A stretch of 64,000 nucleotides of DNA from Ceratorhiza oryzae-sativae. Its lineage: Eukaryota; Basidiomycota; Agaricomycetes; Cantharellales; Ceratobasidiaceae. The position numbers and the translations under genes are program-made. Positions 11,605-22,916 of the stretch are shown piece after piece; position 1 is the first letter of the stretch, and every line of letters starts with the position of its first letter. Below the pieces are notes generated by a model. It searched no databases, was not told the DNA's origin, and saw only the letters and a list, made by a program, of their open reading frames with translations. Location: the NCBI GenBank assembly GCA_030998015.1, contig JARWMV010000233.1, positions 2,356,001 through 2,420,000 of the forward strand, read 5' to 3'.

Positions 11605-13064
11605 AGGCTGGTGTTAGCCTGAGTTTGAGGCTGATAGAAGGCTACATGATGGGTATCATCAAACATTATATGCCCAAGGCTTTCTCTGTCATTACTAGCT
11701 CTGGGCACCTTTTCTGCTGCTCTGAGCATCTTGTGCAACAGTTCCTTCAGGAGGAACTTGGCTGGTCTGTTCAAAAGTCTACTAGGGCAGTGCAAAAATA
11801 TCCTCTGAACATTGAAGCTGTGCTTTTGGATGCATTCCTCTGAATGGCCTGCACCATATGTGACTATGCTATCCCTGATTGCTGCATTGTCAACACCAAT
11901 CAGACCCAAGTCATCTATAGCTCTGGGGATTGCAAAACTTGGACTGCTACCAGCAAGAGACAAATTAATGTTCTTGGTGCTGAAGAAAAGCATGCTTTTA
12001 TGCTCCTTGTTGCAGTTTCACTTTCTGGAGATCTGCTTCCATTTCAGGCCATATATGCAGGTAAATCAGCATGGTCTGTCCCTGGCAAAGATTGTCCTGG
12101 CTGGTCAGAGGCTTGAAAGCTTGGGTTCCTGCTAGAGCATTTGAACACTAACACCTATTGGTCAACATTTGAGACTATGTGCAAGTGGGTTACCAAAGTG
12201 CTTGCTCCTTACTTCAATGCTCAGAGGGCTAAACCTGGGCTACCTGCTGATCAGCAGTGTATCTTACAGCTTGATCGTTGGTCTGTCCATCGCTCCACTC
12301 AATTCCATGCTTGGGTAAAGTAAAATCACCCCTCAATTTTGCTTATATATGTAACAGGCAGGTGCACTGGGCTCTTTCAGGCTTGCAATGTTGGTATTCA
12401 GTGGGTTTTGAAGACTGCTATTCAGAATGCTGCTCACACCAATGTTGTTACCAAGACTGTGAATGCCTTGAGGTCCAGGATCAAGGCAGAGCAGATAATA
12501 AATGATCACTCTCTCCCAACACTTTGTCAACACAGCCTGAACTGGATCATCCAAGCATATAATGCAGTTAACCATTCAGATCTTGTCAAAAAGGTTAGCA
12601 ATATCTTAATAAATTTTTACCTTCTTGGCTAATTCATACACTCTACATATTAGGCATTTTCACTGTGCACAGTTCCCAATACCCCACACAATCTCTTGTA
12701 TGAAAGCCTTGTTGGCTCAGGTGCTCAACAGGCAATAGTGGCTCTTTCTAGGACAAACCTGGTGCTCTATGTGGAGCTAGTTTCTAGCTGTTACTCTCTA
12801 CAGCCTGTAGACTCTGGTGAGGAGGATAATGGCACAAAGCCACTGATTGATGTGGCAGACAATGACAACAACATCAACCCAACAGTTGATGAGGTTTGTA
12901 GTCTAGTCTTAGGTGCTGAGAGTGCACTTGAGGCTGCTCAGCCTATTACAGGGGGTTTAGGTGACCCTGAGGATGTGCAATGCAATGATACAATGTCAGT
13001 GCTGGAACCTGACCAGGTCATAACTGCTATTTGGTTGGATAGAGTTGAAAGGTGCTCCTTATGA

Positions 13065-13388
13065 TTACTGAGCAAGAGCAGGTTAGCATAATGGCAAGAT
13101 AAATATGCTTATATCTGTATATTTTATATTTTTGTAAGATTGACTTATATTACTATATCAGGAAACTTATGTCCCACTGTGTTGACATGGGGTGGGACAT
13201 GGGACATTGGAAATTAGGAACATTGCATTGCCTCCAGCTGGGACCAGGACCAACATTCTTCTCTTGCCAGTACAGTAAGTGCCAAGGTCACATGACATTG
13301 TTTATAGCTTGTTTGACTGAGGATAAAATGCTATAAACTATAGTTTAATTCCCTTGTTATCTTATGGCTGTCTGTGCAGGTCATAACA
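13065..13388 (-). repeat. diverged LTR fragment related to family A
   Basis: About 13275-13388 aligns with the right end of the family A LTRs (an aagtgc..ggtcac.tga segment, an atgccataaa-like segment, and the shared end CAGGTCATAACA). A TGTTGACATGG at 13180 could be its other end (about 209 bp), but no flanking duplication is visible. 13065-13180 holds only AT-rich DNA after the transposase end. Confidence 0.45.
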
Positions 13389-13982
13389 CTCATGGCTAAC
13401 CATCATTTTTTCCTTTGTCTACCCTTGTTGTCTTGTGGCTTGACCACATTCTGTCATGAGTAAGCAGCTCCACTTGCCTACTGATCCATACACTATTTTT
13501 AGTCACTCACTTACTGATCACTGCCATTCACCCTTACTCATCCTATATGTATGCTTAATCACTCCCTTGGTTAGAATAGTATAAAAGCAAGGAGAGCAAG
13601 CTGGTCCACCCCAGCTTGCTCTACCTTGTCAATTCCCCTCTAAAGCACCCTGTGTGAAGATCAGTCCCAAGCTGACTTATTAGCTTCAATAAAAGCTAGA
13701 AGGGCCTTAAGTCAAGGCCATGTTGCAAGCCCCAACACTAAGCACCTGACTTAGCTGCTGTTTACAGTTGCTTACTCAACAACAGGTGTCCATCTGCCAT
13801 GAGCACACAAGTGCATACAGTGTCAAGCCACAAGACTGTAGACACACACAAAGGCATTAATCCTACACAAGCAATGCATCAGCAGTAGTCAGGACATGGT
13901 CCAGAACCATTAAGGCATTAGCCACATGTAAAAGCAAAGTCCAACCACCACTTTCAGAGGTTGTGACAGTGTTGGGTCACAA
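13389..13982 (+). repeat. LTR-like segment of unknown family
   Basis: Contains a TATA box (TATAAAAG at about 13581), an inverted stretch around AGCAAGCTGGTCC/AGCTTGCT, an AATAAA at about 13687, and ends in GGTCACAACA at 13982. This promoter plus poly(A) layout suggests an LTR. Its start is not defined, no second copy is in the window, and no target duplication was found. Confidence 0.3.
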
Positions 13983-14223
13983 CAGCTGAACTATATCTAG
14001 GATATTTGAGGGACCTGACCTGAGTAGTCTTGCTATTTATACCTACAAATTAACCACTTTACACCAAGAAAGATTAAGACTACCTTGAGTGTTACTTGAT
14101 TGCCTTGCAACTACTTTGAGCCTTCTTACACTAGTCTAAGAAGTATTGAGTACAATTAGTGTATACTAACATATCTATATTTGCTTACACTCTAGATATT
14201 CAATTGTACTCTGACCCATAACA
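13983..14223 (-). repeat. truncated, inverted family B LTR fragment
   Basis: The reverse complement starts TGTTATGGGTCAGAG at 14223 and matches the first 230 or so bp of the family B LTR, including its TACACTAAT, CTTAGACTAG and GGTATAAA.AGCAAGACTAC segments, with clear divergence. Only the LTR start is present. 14224-14700 shows nothing I can name. Confidence 0.7.
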
Positions 14224-14700
14224 TGTGCCTACAAGTCCTGAGTGCAATCACTTTGGAAAACTGCTGTAATTGGGAAAGAAAAAAATTATTATTAGTGGGA
14301 GGAGATATCATTATATATATTTACACTGTCATGTGCCAAAATCTGCAGTAAGCTGCAGCTACAATTGCAGCCTCATTGCATCAAATGCACCAGGAACAGT
14401 GCATCTGCTACAGGCCTTTGGTAGGACTGCAGCCTAGTCCCATCCAAAAGGTCACTTAAAAGGCCTTTTGTGGCAGCCAGTTGCAACCTTTCAGATAGGA
14501 TTTTGCAACCTCAGCTATTAGAGCCACCCATAGCCAGCTGCAGCTGACCTATACAGGTTTCTGATGCAGCTGATAGCAAACCTGAGTTTACAGGTATGAT
14601 CAAATGCCTCTTGTGAGACAACAGAGTTGTGTCTTACACCATGAGATTGACTCAACACTAGCAGATCATACTGTTTAGCCACATTCACAGCATGAGTGCA

Positions 14701-16009
14701 TGTTACAGGTCAGGGTACACTTGAATATCTAGAGCTTAAGCAAATGTAGATATGTTAGTATACACTAATCGTACTCAATACTTCTTAGACTAGAGTAAGA
14801 AGGCTCAAAGTAGTTGCAATGCAATCAAGTAACACTCAAGGTAGTCTTAATCTTTCACAGTGTAAACTGACTAATTTATAGGTATAAAGAGCAAGACTAC
14901 TATGGTCAGGTTCCCTTAGATATCTTAAATGTAGTTCAGCCCTAGTCGCTTGGACTAACTGATACTAATCTTAATACTAGGCTTAAGCGATAGCTTATAG
15001 GATAGATGGTGGGCTGCCTAATGCGTGTACTTCCTCAGCTACAGGTACTTAGATTTCCTCTAATAGCTGGTACTTAATGTCATGCTCAATCAGGCAATAT
15101 TGTATCCTTATATATCTCTGTATATAAGATACAATGACTCAGACAGTATATAACTAATATGGTACTTTATTCCTCAGTACTAGTTATATAAGAAATCACA
15201 CACAGACAAGAGAAATAGAAAGAGAAAAAGAAACCAATAACCAGTCTGGGTTGAGTAGAGGAGGGAAGGAGGTCTGGAAGGGCCTCAGAGGAGGTCCTTT
15301 TATACCCTGAGGAGGGTATTCCAGAGCCAAATAGATACATGCATGCCAGTGCGATCATCAAAAGAGGGTACTGCTATACTTGGGGTACACCCTAGCCCAG
15401 TATAGGATAAAAGAGTAAAGACAGGGTGTGGATCAAAGGCATTGATGCATCTGAGACCTGCTATTGGCTTGTAGATCATATTATCATAGTATATACATGT
15501 AATGAACGGAGGCTACATCTCAGTGAGTCATAAAGTGAGTCAGAGAAGCTTCTGGATCAATTTGGGAAGCTCTCCTGACTCACTGGAGTCATTAGATCTT
15601 GATTGATGGTCCAGTAAGATTCTAATGATCTTTGGGCCATTCCGGTGCGAGGATCTGGTGGATCGCGACGATCTTTGGGCAGCAGATACTGCTGAAGATT
15701 GGCTATCGATAGAGCACAAGATCGCCTTGATAGCGTAAGCGGTTGCCGAGATATGAGCAGTGCGATGTTGTAATCATTATCTCCTGATAAGAGGAAATAT
15801 CGCAACCTCTGTATCTCTCTGAGATCTTATTGTAAAAACTTAATAGAATATGCGTTGGAGAGTGGGAAATTTGTACTATTTAATGAAACAGAAAATAGTA
15901 CAATTCAGAGCACATACAAATTCGAGTATTTCACAATTTAATTACAGAGGCATTGCTTGAGGTTGGCAGAGCAGACTAAAATAATAGAAAATGTTAGTGA
16001 TCCATAACA
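14701..16009. repeat. solo LTR (family B, copy 2), duplication GTGCA
   Basis: TGTTACAGG...CCATAACA, 1309 bp, flanked by GTGCA on both sides (14696-14700 and 16010-16014). Nearly identical to 9094-10398. Most differences between the copies are C/T or G/A changes at CpG sites, with more CpGs kept here. No coding region inside. Confidence 0.93.
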
Positions 16010-16014
16010 GTGCA

Positions 16015-16866
16015 GTGGTGCTCACAGTTGCTCCAATCCAAGTCCCAAAGTGCCATGTGGGGTCAAGCAATATGCTGTAGGGCAGTGTTTTGTCCTGCTG
16101 CAAATCTCCCCTCACAGAGCAACCAATCAATTCCAGAGCCAAGCAGATGATGAGCAGCTACCCACCCAGGCCCAATATTTGTTGTTAAACTTGCACATGC
16201 TTAGCCCCATGATTTGGATCAGCTTGCATGAATTGCACTGTTGTTATACCTTTCTTTCTTATAACCATGACATTCTTTGCTCAGAGCCTCACAATGTGAC
16301 TATGCAATCAACATCAGCAAATCGACTGTATGCGTTGCTCACGACCACTTGGTTTGCTATACATGCGTACATAGAGTTGAACCAGGCATAAAAAAAACAA
16401 GAACACAGTCAGAAGCAGGACACAAAAGTGCGGAACGGTAGCAGCGGTAAATAGCGAAGCGGCTTGCCAAGTGAGGAGAGTGTGGGGTCACCCCAGGACC
16501 AGACGAGCAAACAAAAATTATGCGACAGACGAATCATACGGGAAGCGACTCAGCAACTATCTAGCTGTGCGTTGGCAATGAATAATGAACATATTTACCT
16601 TGGGTCAACGGTTCATCCTCGTTTGGGCAACTGTGGGGGGGGGAGGCCCGTCAGGGTTGGTTCGAGACCACCCAGCATGCGGGGGACTCTTAACGAACCT
16701 TCACTTCCTCGCCTCTTGAGACATTAAAGTCCAGGGCTGTTGTTATCTCGAGCATAAACAAGCGAATATCATTCGTACTAGGGAGATCGTAGAAATTGCA
16801 TCAAAAGAGCACATCATTTTATCGTACACGTGCATCACAAAGCAAGAAACGTCCATAAAAACTCGT
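16015..16866. other. non-coding boundary between transposon block and host genes
   Basis: No convincing gene on either strand. Base composition changes here: CpG becomes common from about 16.3 kb rightward. The right part is the 3' flank of the M36 protease gene. Confidence 0.5.
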
Positions 16867-19557
16867 CTACTTGCACTCGTCAGGTACCTTAAATCCATCA
16901 GCGTGAACTCCTCCACCCCATGGAGTACCACCGCGCAACGTGGCATCCTTGCCCTGTTGTTAGGTGGAATGTAAGTGTTAAACCACAGGCTAACCACAAG
17001 TGAATACGCACCAGGCCGCGCGAGCTGAATCCCTTCCACAGCAAGCAGAAGTTTTCGCCCCCGGTGAGGATCTTGTCGGCCTCGATAATCGCGTCACGAG
17101 CGTCGAAGAAAGATGGACGACAAGGTTGGAGCTTCATCCCCGAGATGACCAGCCTAGGAAAGCACATGAGCACAGGACAGGATTCGGAAACGGAACTGAC
17201 TTACTGGACAAAGAGAGTGTTACCGTGCTTGGGCACAAGAGGCTTGCCCATTACTTGCGGCCGATAAAAGTCACCGATTGGGATTGTCCCATCCTCGAGG
17301 GGCTGAGGCGGGAACAGAGTCTCGGAGTAACCGTGTTTCTCAATAAAGCCTTGGGAAACGACCCAAAGGATTTCGGCCCAAACCTCACCGATGGCATGCT
17401 AGTCCGAGAATCAGAGGCTGCACAGCCTGGCAAGAATAATCGACGTACCACACCCCAGTAACCGGGCTTATCCAGAGTCTTGTATGTCGATGGGTTAACG
17501 GTCATATTCTGGAGCCGACGTGAATAACAAGTCCAAATAACCGTCAATCAACATACCGTCGAGTACACATAGTTACGAATTCCCTTGGCCTGGTTGCTCG
17601 CCCAGCTGCCCATAGAAAAGTCCTGATATTCCTTGGTAGCCCGAATGGTCGTCGCGAGGAAGTCGCCCCAGCCTTCACCCATTCCACCGCTCTCGCCCCA
17701 GCCCAGGCAGCCCGAGTTGGCAGGACCACCGGTCAGACGGGTGGAAAGACCGTGAGTCAGCTCATGGATAACAATGCCGGCCTCGAGATCGCCGTCTCGG
17801 AAGGGAGTAGCGGTGTTCCACACGTACATACGGCAACGCCCATTTTGACCGTCGGGGGGCTATCAAACCGTTAAGTTCGTTCGAACCACGGACCGCATGA
17901 CAACTTACCGTCATAAAGTTGGCATTATTATAACCACTGCCGTCCTGCGCATTGGCAATGACAGCGTCGCTATCGCGTCCTCCGCGGCCATAGTTGTCCT
18001 GTTGGAAGTTTCCAGAGAGCTCATCAAAGCCATAGCGGTAGTACAAGTCGTGAACCATGTTGCTGGTGTAGAACAGTTGAGTGACTGCGAGGTCAATGTA
18101 GTCCTTGGGGTCCTTTTCCTCGCCCTCCTTTGCGCCATATTTGAACGTAAAGTCGAGTGACTCGCCTCCCTCTGGGCGGCCGTTGGAAATCCAGTTGTTA
18201 CGGCCTTCCCAGTTTTCGTGGGCAAAAACCTGGAAGCGAGTCAGATTTGCCACACGCAGAACATGGATAATACATACGTTGTTCCCCCAGGTGGTGGTAA
18301 AGTTCAAGTACTTGCCCTCGGCGCCCTTGAGGCCCTTGCCAACCCAGTCGGGCGAGCCACTGGGATTGTTGGCCTTGGAGACGGTGTGCCAGCCAAGCGG
18401 AGACGCCAGTTGATCGTACGAGGCAGGTTCGACAGATCGCTCTCCCCACTCGGGATCGTTGATGCCCCACTTCCAAACCTTGTAAGAGCCAGCGTTGGTA
18501 TAGTGCACGGGTTTGCCCACGGCGATCTTGGCCTCGAGGGCATTGAGATCACCGCCAGGACGGGGCATCGGAGAGTCAGACGCCCAATCGACAACAGACA
18601 CCACGGTGGACGGGTCGCTAGCAGAGACATATGCCTCGTACCAGTTGTCGGCCATCTCGACCTCGAGACGCCAGGTGGCGTGAAGCTCAGTCTCGCTATT
18701 CTCTGTCGGGGTCTGGACATATACGACGCGCGCCTTGACCGGGTTGACGGCACCGGGAAGGCCCGAGATAACAGCGGAAGGATGAGCGTCTTGGCCAACG
18801 AGGTGATGTTCATAAGCGACAGTCATGCGATTGAGCGTGGCGTCAAAGTCGCGAGTGAGCTCCTTAACAGCAGACGCATCAGGGTGAGCAGCAATCATAA
18901 AATAGAGGGCAGCGCGGCGGGGATCGTGGGTATCTTGGCGGGAATCTGCGGTGGCGGCCTCTTGGACTGCCGCGAGGGGGCGAGCGCAGTTGTGGGCGTA
19001 CAGATCATCGTGGGCCTCGGACAAGCCAGCCAGCACGAACTGGGGATCACCGCCAGCAACGGCCATCTTCTCGCTGGCCAGGTCTGCACAATGGGTAGCA
19101 TGTGACGTCGTGGGCTGGGAGCTAAATGAAGGTACAGAGCCACGGAAGAACTGTGAGAGGATGAGCTTGCAGTCGCATCGAAAGAGCAAAAAAAAAAACG
19201 CACCGAGTCACCAAAGCTCAAGACACGGCCGTCGCGAATGTTGATATTGATGTCACCGTCTGCGACCTCGAGGCCGTCGACCCGCTGGCGGACATAGACG
19301 TGAGTGACGCCCGTGTTCTTGTCGGTATACCAGTCGTCGCGGATGTAGTAGTCCGAGGTGGTGTACGACTGAAGGAATGCACGTGCAACATCGAGGGGGT
19401 CCGTGTGTGTGGCAAACGACGACGCAATCTGTGGCTCGGTGACAAAACGAGCGTTGGGATGGCGGGTGCCAAACCCGAGCGACTTGCGCGTCGAGTGGGC
19501 GGTGGCCGACGCCAGAAAGGCGATGGACAGGAGGGCGGCGGCACGGATCGACTTCAT
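16867..19557 (-). CDS. extracellular metalloproteinase, fungalysin (M36)
   Basis: Secreted zinc metalloprotease that degrades host or substrate protein. Eight exons join without a frame break: 19557-19204, 19150-18278, 18229-17909, 17859-17557, 17508-17449, 17398-17205, 17153-17012, 16953-16867; total 2334 nt, 777 residues, the usual fungalysin size. The start is the ATG at 19557, followed by a signal peptide ([20 protein letters not shown]). Next come an FTP/propeptide region with [20 protein letters not shown], and a mature domain starting near the [13 protein letters not shown] segment. The zinc site HELTH lies near 17770 and the downstream Glu in [10 protein letters not shown]. The C-terminus ([20 protein letters not shown]) matches the family. 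All introns are GT-AG, 48-58 bp. Confidence 0.95.
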
Positions 19558-19596
19558 CGTGGTCGGGTGGGAGGATGGGGGTGTGCTGGCGGCCGT

Positions 19597-19603
19597 TATA
19601 ATT
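19597..19603 (-). promoter_or_regulatory. possible TATA box of the M36 gene
   Basis: TTATAAC on the minus strand about 40 bp before the M36 start codon. Position is close but plausible; moderate support only. Confidence 0.35.
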
Positions 19604-22600
19604 GGGCGGTCAGTGGCTGTGCTGGTCGCACGACCTTATCGGCCCCTGGCGCCCGCAGTTCCCAACATGGCGTGCTCCGAGGGCCCGCCCATGCGTCCCG
19701 CGCCGGTCGCCTACAAATGACTTGACAACGGCCGTCCCGATTGAGCGAGCTCGGTGCATCTAGCCGCCTCGCACTCCGGCTCTCGCTGACTCGATCCGGC
19801 GTCTGCACTCGATCAAATCCGGGACACGCGCCCCACACTTCCACTCGTTCTTCGCATACAAGCACTCGTTGGGCCGGGTCGCTACCTCGGCTGCCTGTCT
19901 TGATCGCCGCGACCATCAAAGCCATCCTTGCGACGCTATAACAAGATCGATCGCGCCTACCAGCCCACCATTTTTGTTATTTTCATCTGCACATTCCTGA
20001 GAGTTGCGCCCATCGTCCACGCTCCCCCCCCCCGACAAACATCGCTCACCGCCTTGCAACTTGCCTGTGATTGCCAACTACCCTAGCTCCCGTTGGGTTG
20101 CCTCTTATCGTTCGCACCACTTCTATCTTGACGGATGGTGGCTTCCCACGCGTCGAATCCCCCTATTCCCAAACCGTCGACCTCGCACACTGCAACATTC
20201 ACGTTCTTGGCGCTTTGGAAATAGGGGACACCCCCCTGCCCGCAGCCAACAAGCGAATCTCCGTCGACCGCTTTCACTCACGTCTCCACTTTCACAAGCA
20301 TTCCTTCCTCAAAGCCAGATGTCATGGCAACCAAACCAGCTGACAATGTGCCCGGCCATCAAACATGCGGGACGGAATCCACAACACGTGAGGCCCAATC
20401 CCCCAGACACCCTCCATGAAACGTAACGGAGCTTGCGGCTGGTGGCGTTTTTCGGCATCAGCTAATGGGACAATGCAAATGTATGCGTGCACCTGGGTCA
20501 TGTATGTTGCCGCTGACATCGCCTTTGCGGACAAACGGCGGCGGGATGCGCTTCTCTTGGACAAAGAAGCCGCCGATCGCTTCGTGGGCTTTTGCCACAC
20601 CACCACCATACGAGCCAGCTAAGCCCAGAGCTTCCACGGTGTTACTAAACGCCCTCAATTCTTCAAGATTTTGACCAACTGAATGGTGGGACTCTGTTGA
20701 ATATGTATTGAAATCCTTAAAATCGTCGACAATTGAGGGCGCCCACGAGTGCCCACATATGGGCGATTGTCGGACGAGCCACTCAAAGCGGTGCCTCATT
20801 GGCGTCGCCTGGCGTATGGTCACCCACCCGTTGGAGAGGACGCATCTGTATCTGCGATTACCGGAGCGAGTTTCAGCGCTAGAAAGAGGGATAGTTCGAA
20901 TGGCCTGATCCGGCGTAACCTTTAAACCAATTCACTCAGGTCACGCATCACGATTTTTCTTGGTTTGCGATAAAGGACAAAGCCAATCTTGGAGACCTCT
21001 TGGCTCTTGCCCACCAGTCAAATGAATCGCCCGACTGAAACGCAAAACCACAACCACTTTGTCCTGCCAACTTGAACATGGAAAGTGTATTTGCATCGCG
21101 TGCAGCTTGATGCCCCAACATCCCTCTAGGCACTCAGCGAGCAGTGCTTTGAACCGGCTTGGAAAAATGGTATTTGCTCCTCCGAGGTGAACCGTTCAAC
21201 CGGACATCGTCTCCGTGTCTTGTGTTAGTATCTCACTACCTGCGCACCTTTATCACCATATCGGTCGAATCTTCCAGAAGCCGTATCTCCGGGCGATCAA
21301 GTGACCAGCTCAATTGTACTAGGGTGTCCTCCGAACGAGACCAAGGCGCATAGGCTACTAATAACTACTGCTAGCGAGACCGCAATTGTTTCGCAAGCCC
21401 TAGAGTGTCAGTTGTTGATGGACGCGCATACACTTTGTGTTCCCCCGTCTGGTAGGACTTCAATGGCATCGTGTGTGGTAAGCCCCACTTGCTAACCAGC
21501 CTCGATTGCAGACCTGGTTTGTGCGCCGCAGTTTTACTCGCACCGCCCCGTGACACAGCGTGTACAGTCAACTTGTGCCCAAAGTCATATCATTCGTCTG
21601 GCATGGTTTCTACTTCGTCATACTCGTAGTGCGCTCATTCAAATCTCCGAGCACGAAAACGGCTCTAGGCTTGGTCAAAAGGATCAGCTAGATATCACCA
21701 AGAGTTAGAGTCTAGTGGCAGATGCCTTTGCCTCTCTTCCTTCCACACCTTCTCTGCCCAGCGAGACTCTGACTGGTCTCGTCACGAGTTATGTCGACAT
21801 AGGGATCCTACTCCTGGAATTGAGCGGGGATGACCACACATCGGCCCGAACCGAGGGTGTGCTCAAACTCTATGGGTCGTTGGAACTTCGTGGATCAGAG
21901 TTGTTCAGCGGCTTGCCCTTGCAATGGGACCTGTGGGTAGCGTAAATTGTCCTTGTTGAGTTGTGGGATCAGTGTGTGATAATATCAGTGGGGTCCCTAA
22001 GCGAGGGGGGGGAGGCAAAGCAGATTAGCATAAACAAATCTAAAAGATTAAAGCTGGCTTTACTACAAGCAAAGTCGAGTTTCTACCAGCACAACATCCA
22101 GGTCACCCGATGGTTAGGAGGGGTAGCGATGGAACTAGGAGAGACTTGACCCACGGGAGGTTAACTGCGATGCTGCAGCTCGTGCTGATCCCAGATTCAA
22201 CCCTGGGTCGCTCAGTTGACTTTTGAGCATTAGCTTGAGCTCAAGCATGCTGAGCGAGTTGGGCTGTCCAGATACCTTTGACCTAGGCCCTTTGGATCCC
22301 GAGTCCTGTCACCAGTCGGCCCAATGGGGGCCCTGAATGGAGAATATCGGGTGCAGCAGCCGTGGGCGAACCCACCACATGAGCGCTGGAATGTCTGGAA
22401 AATCCGGAAGCGAACGTCCTATTGGTCGCCTGTCCTGTCTGGCATCCCCCTCCTGATCTTGTGAGAGACTGGGCATCCCAAACTGGGCGAGGCAACTGGC
22501 TGTTCTTGGCGATTGATGGCTCTAATGGTGACAATCTATAATACGTATTGCACCATGTGGAATCTTCATTCTTATTGGTCACGCATCTGCAAAGAGGTTT

Positions 22601-22850
22601 GTGTTGAACATGTTTCATCTATGCGTGCAAGCTGACGCTCCATCTCTGGTTGCGCGTGATCCCTGTTTCCGGCGCAATGTATAAAAACGAGCAGAAGGGT
22701 GATAGGAAACGCAGATCCTTGGTTTGGCGGAGTGCATCCACCGAGAAGCATGAGTGGCAGTGGAGCCACAGGCACGGTGATGATCTCGGCCTGTCACGTG
22801 ACAAACGGAGGCGAACAAGCCAACGACATGGCCGATCACGTTCAAACATG
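19604..22850. other. intergenic, no supported gene
   Basis: Several open frames (for example minus strand 20823-20458, 121 codons) have no recognisable domain, no clear intron pattern and no good start context. A tRNA-like remnant may lie at about 22105-22215. GC content is that of the host region. Confidence 0.4.
22105..22215 (+). repeat. possible tRNA-derived (SINE-like) remnant
   Basis: A segment with an A-box-like GATGGTTAGGAGGGG and, about 80 bp on, a B-box-like GATTCAACCCTGG resembles an RNA polymerase III promoter. I could not draw a proper cloverleaf, so this is not called a tRNA. Confidence 0.2.
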
Positions 22851-22857
22851 GTATATA
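22851..22857 (+). promoter_or_regulatory. possible TATA box before methyltransferase copy 1
   Basis: GTATATA about 65 bp upstream of the likely start region of the methyltransferase. Confidence 0.3.
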
Positions 22858-22916
22858 GCCCCTAGCTTTGCGCTTTGTACTGGCCAGCACTCCCACTCGA
22901 TCATCTGCCGTCATCC

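Larger units (their letters stand above)
8061..13064 (+). mobile_element. Ulp1 peptidase / DDE transposase element, with two nested solo LTRs
   Basis: A plus-strand coding region can be followed across introns and two inserted solo LTRs: Ulp1-like peptidase (about 8.2-8.7 kb), an acidic Ser-rich linker, a basic Lys/Gln-rich helix (interrupted at 9094-10398), a helical domain, then a DDE superfamily endonuclease (interrupted at 11048-11604). The left end is cut by the family A LTR at 8060. Terminal repeats were not found. That all parts belong to one gene is inferred from order, strand and shared reading frame. Confidence 0.65.
8782..13064 (+). pseudogene. DDE-type transposase, split by two solo LTRs
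   Basis: An acidic Ser-rich linker (8782) is followed in frame, across two TGA stops, by a basic helix (EDKVAWFAYLELQKQAQKC). The helix resumes after the solo LTR at 10399 and reaches a GTAAGT donor at about 10466. A domain with YWSLIES and VGYPW lies at about 10680-10890, then an intron (10891-10985). QTDIIETIKKCLLDFQKA meets the second solo LTR at 11047, and GVSLSLRLIEGYMMG resumes at 11605. The endonuclease core runs to about 12600, and the C-terminus (YESLVGSGAQQAIVALSR) to 13063 after an intron. Catalytic region: NTNQTQ (Asp expected at the second Asn), LQLDRWSVHRS (Asp present), FQACNVGIQ (Asp expected at Asn). Inactive. The Tc1/mariner-like DDE_1 assignment is from family patterns. Confidence 0.75.

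Noticed and set aside
16600..16700. G-rich stretch and TTCGAGACC near 16.66 kb as a tRNA
   Set aside because: No cloverleaf could be drawn; only a B-box-like string.
18218..19105. 295-codon plus-strand frame opposite the M36 gene
   Set aside because: Shadow of the GC-rich M36 exons; no domain, while the minus strand gives a complete spliced fungalysin.
20458..20823. 121-codon minus-strand open frame
   Set aside because: No domain, no clear promoter or introns, and overlapping frames of similar length exist on both strands; chance in GC-rich DNA is likely.
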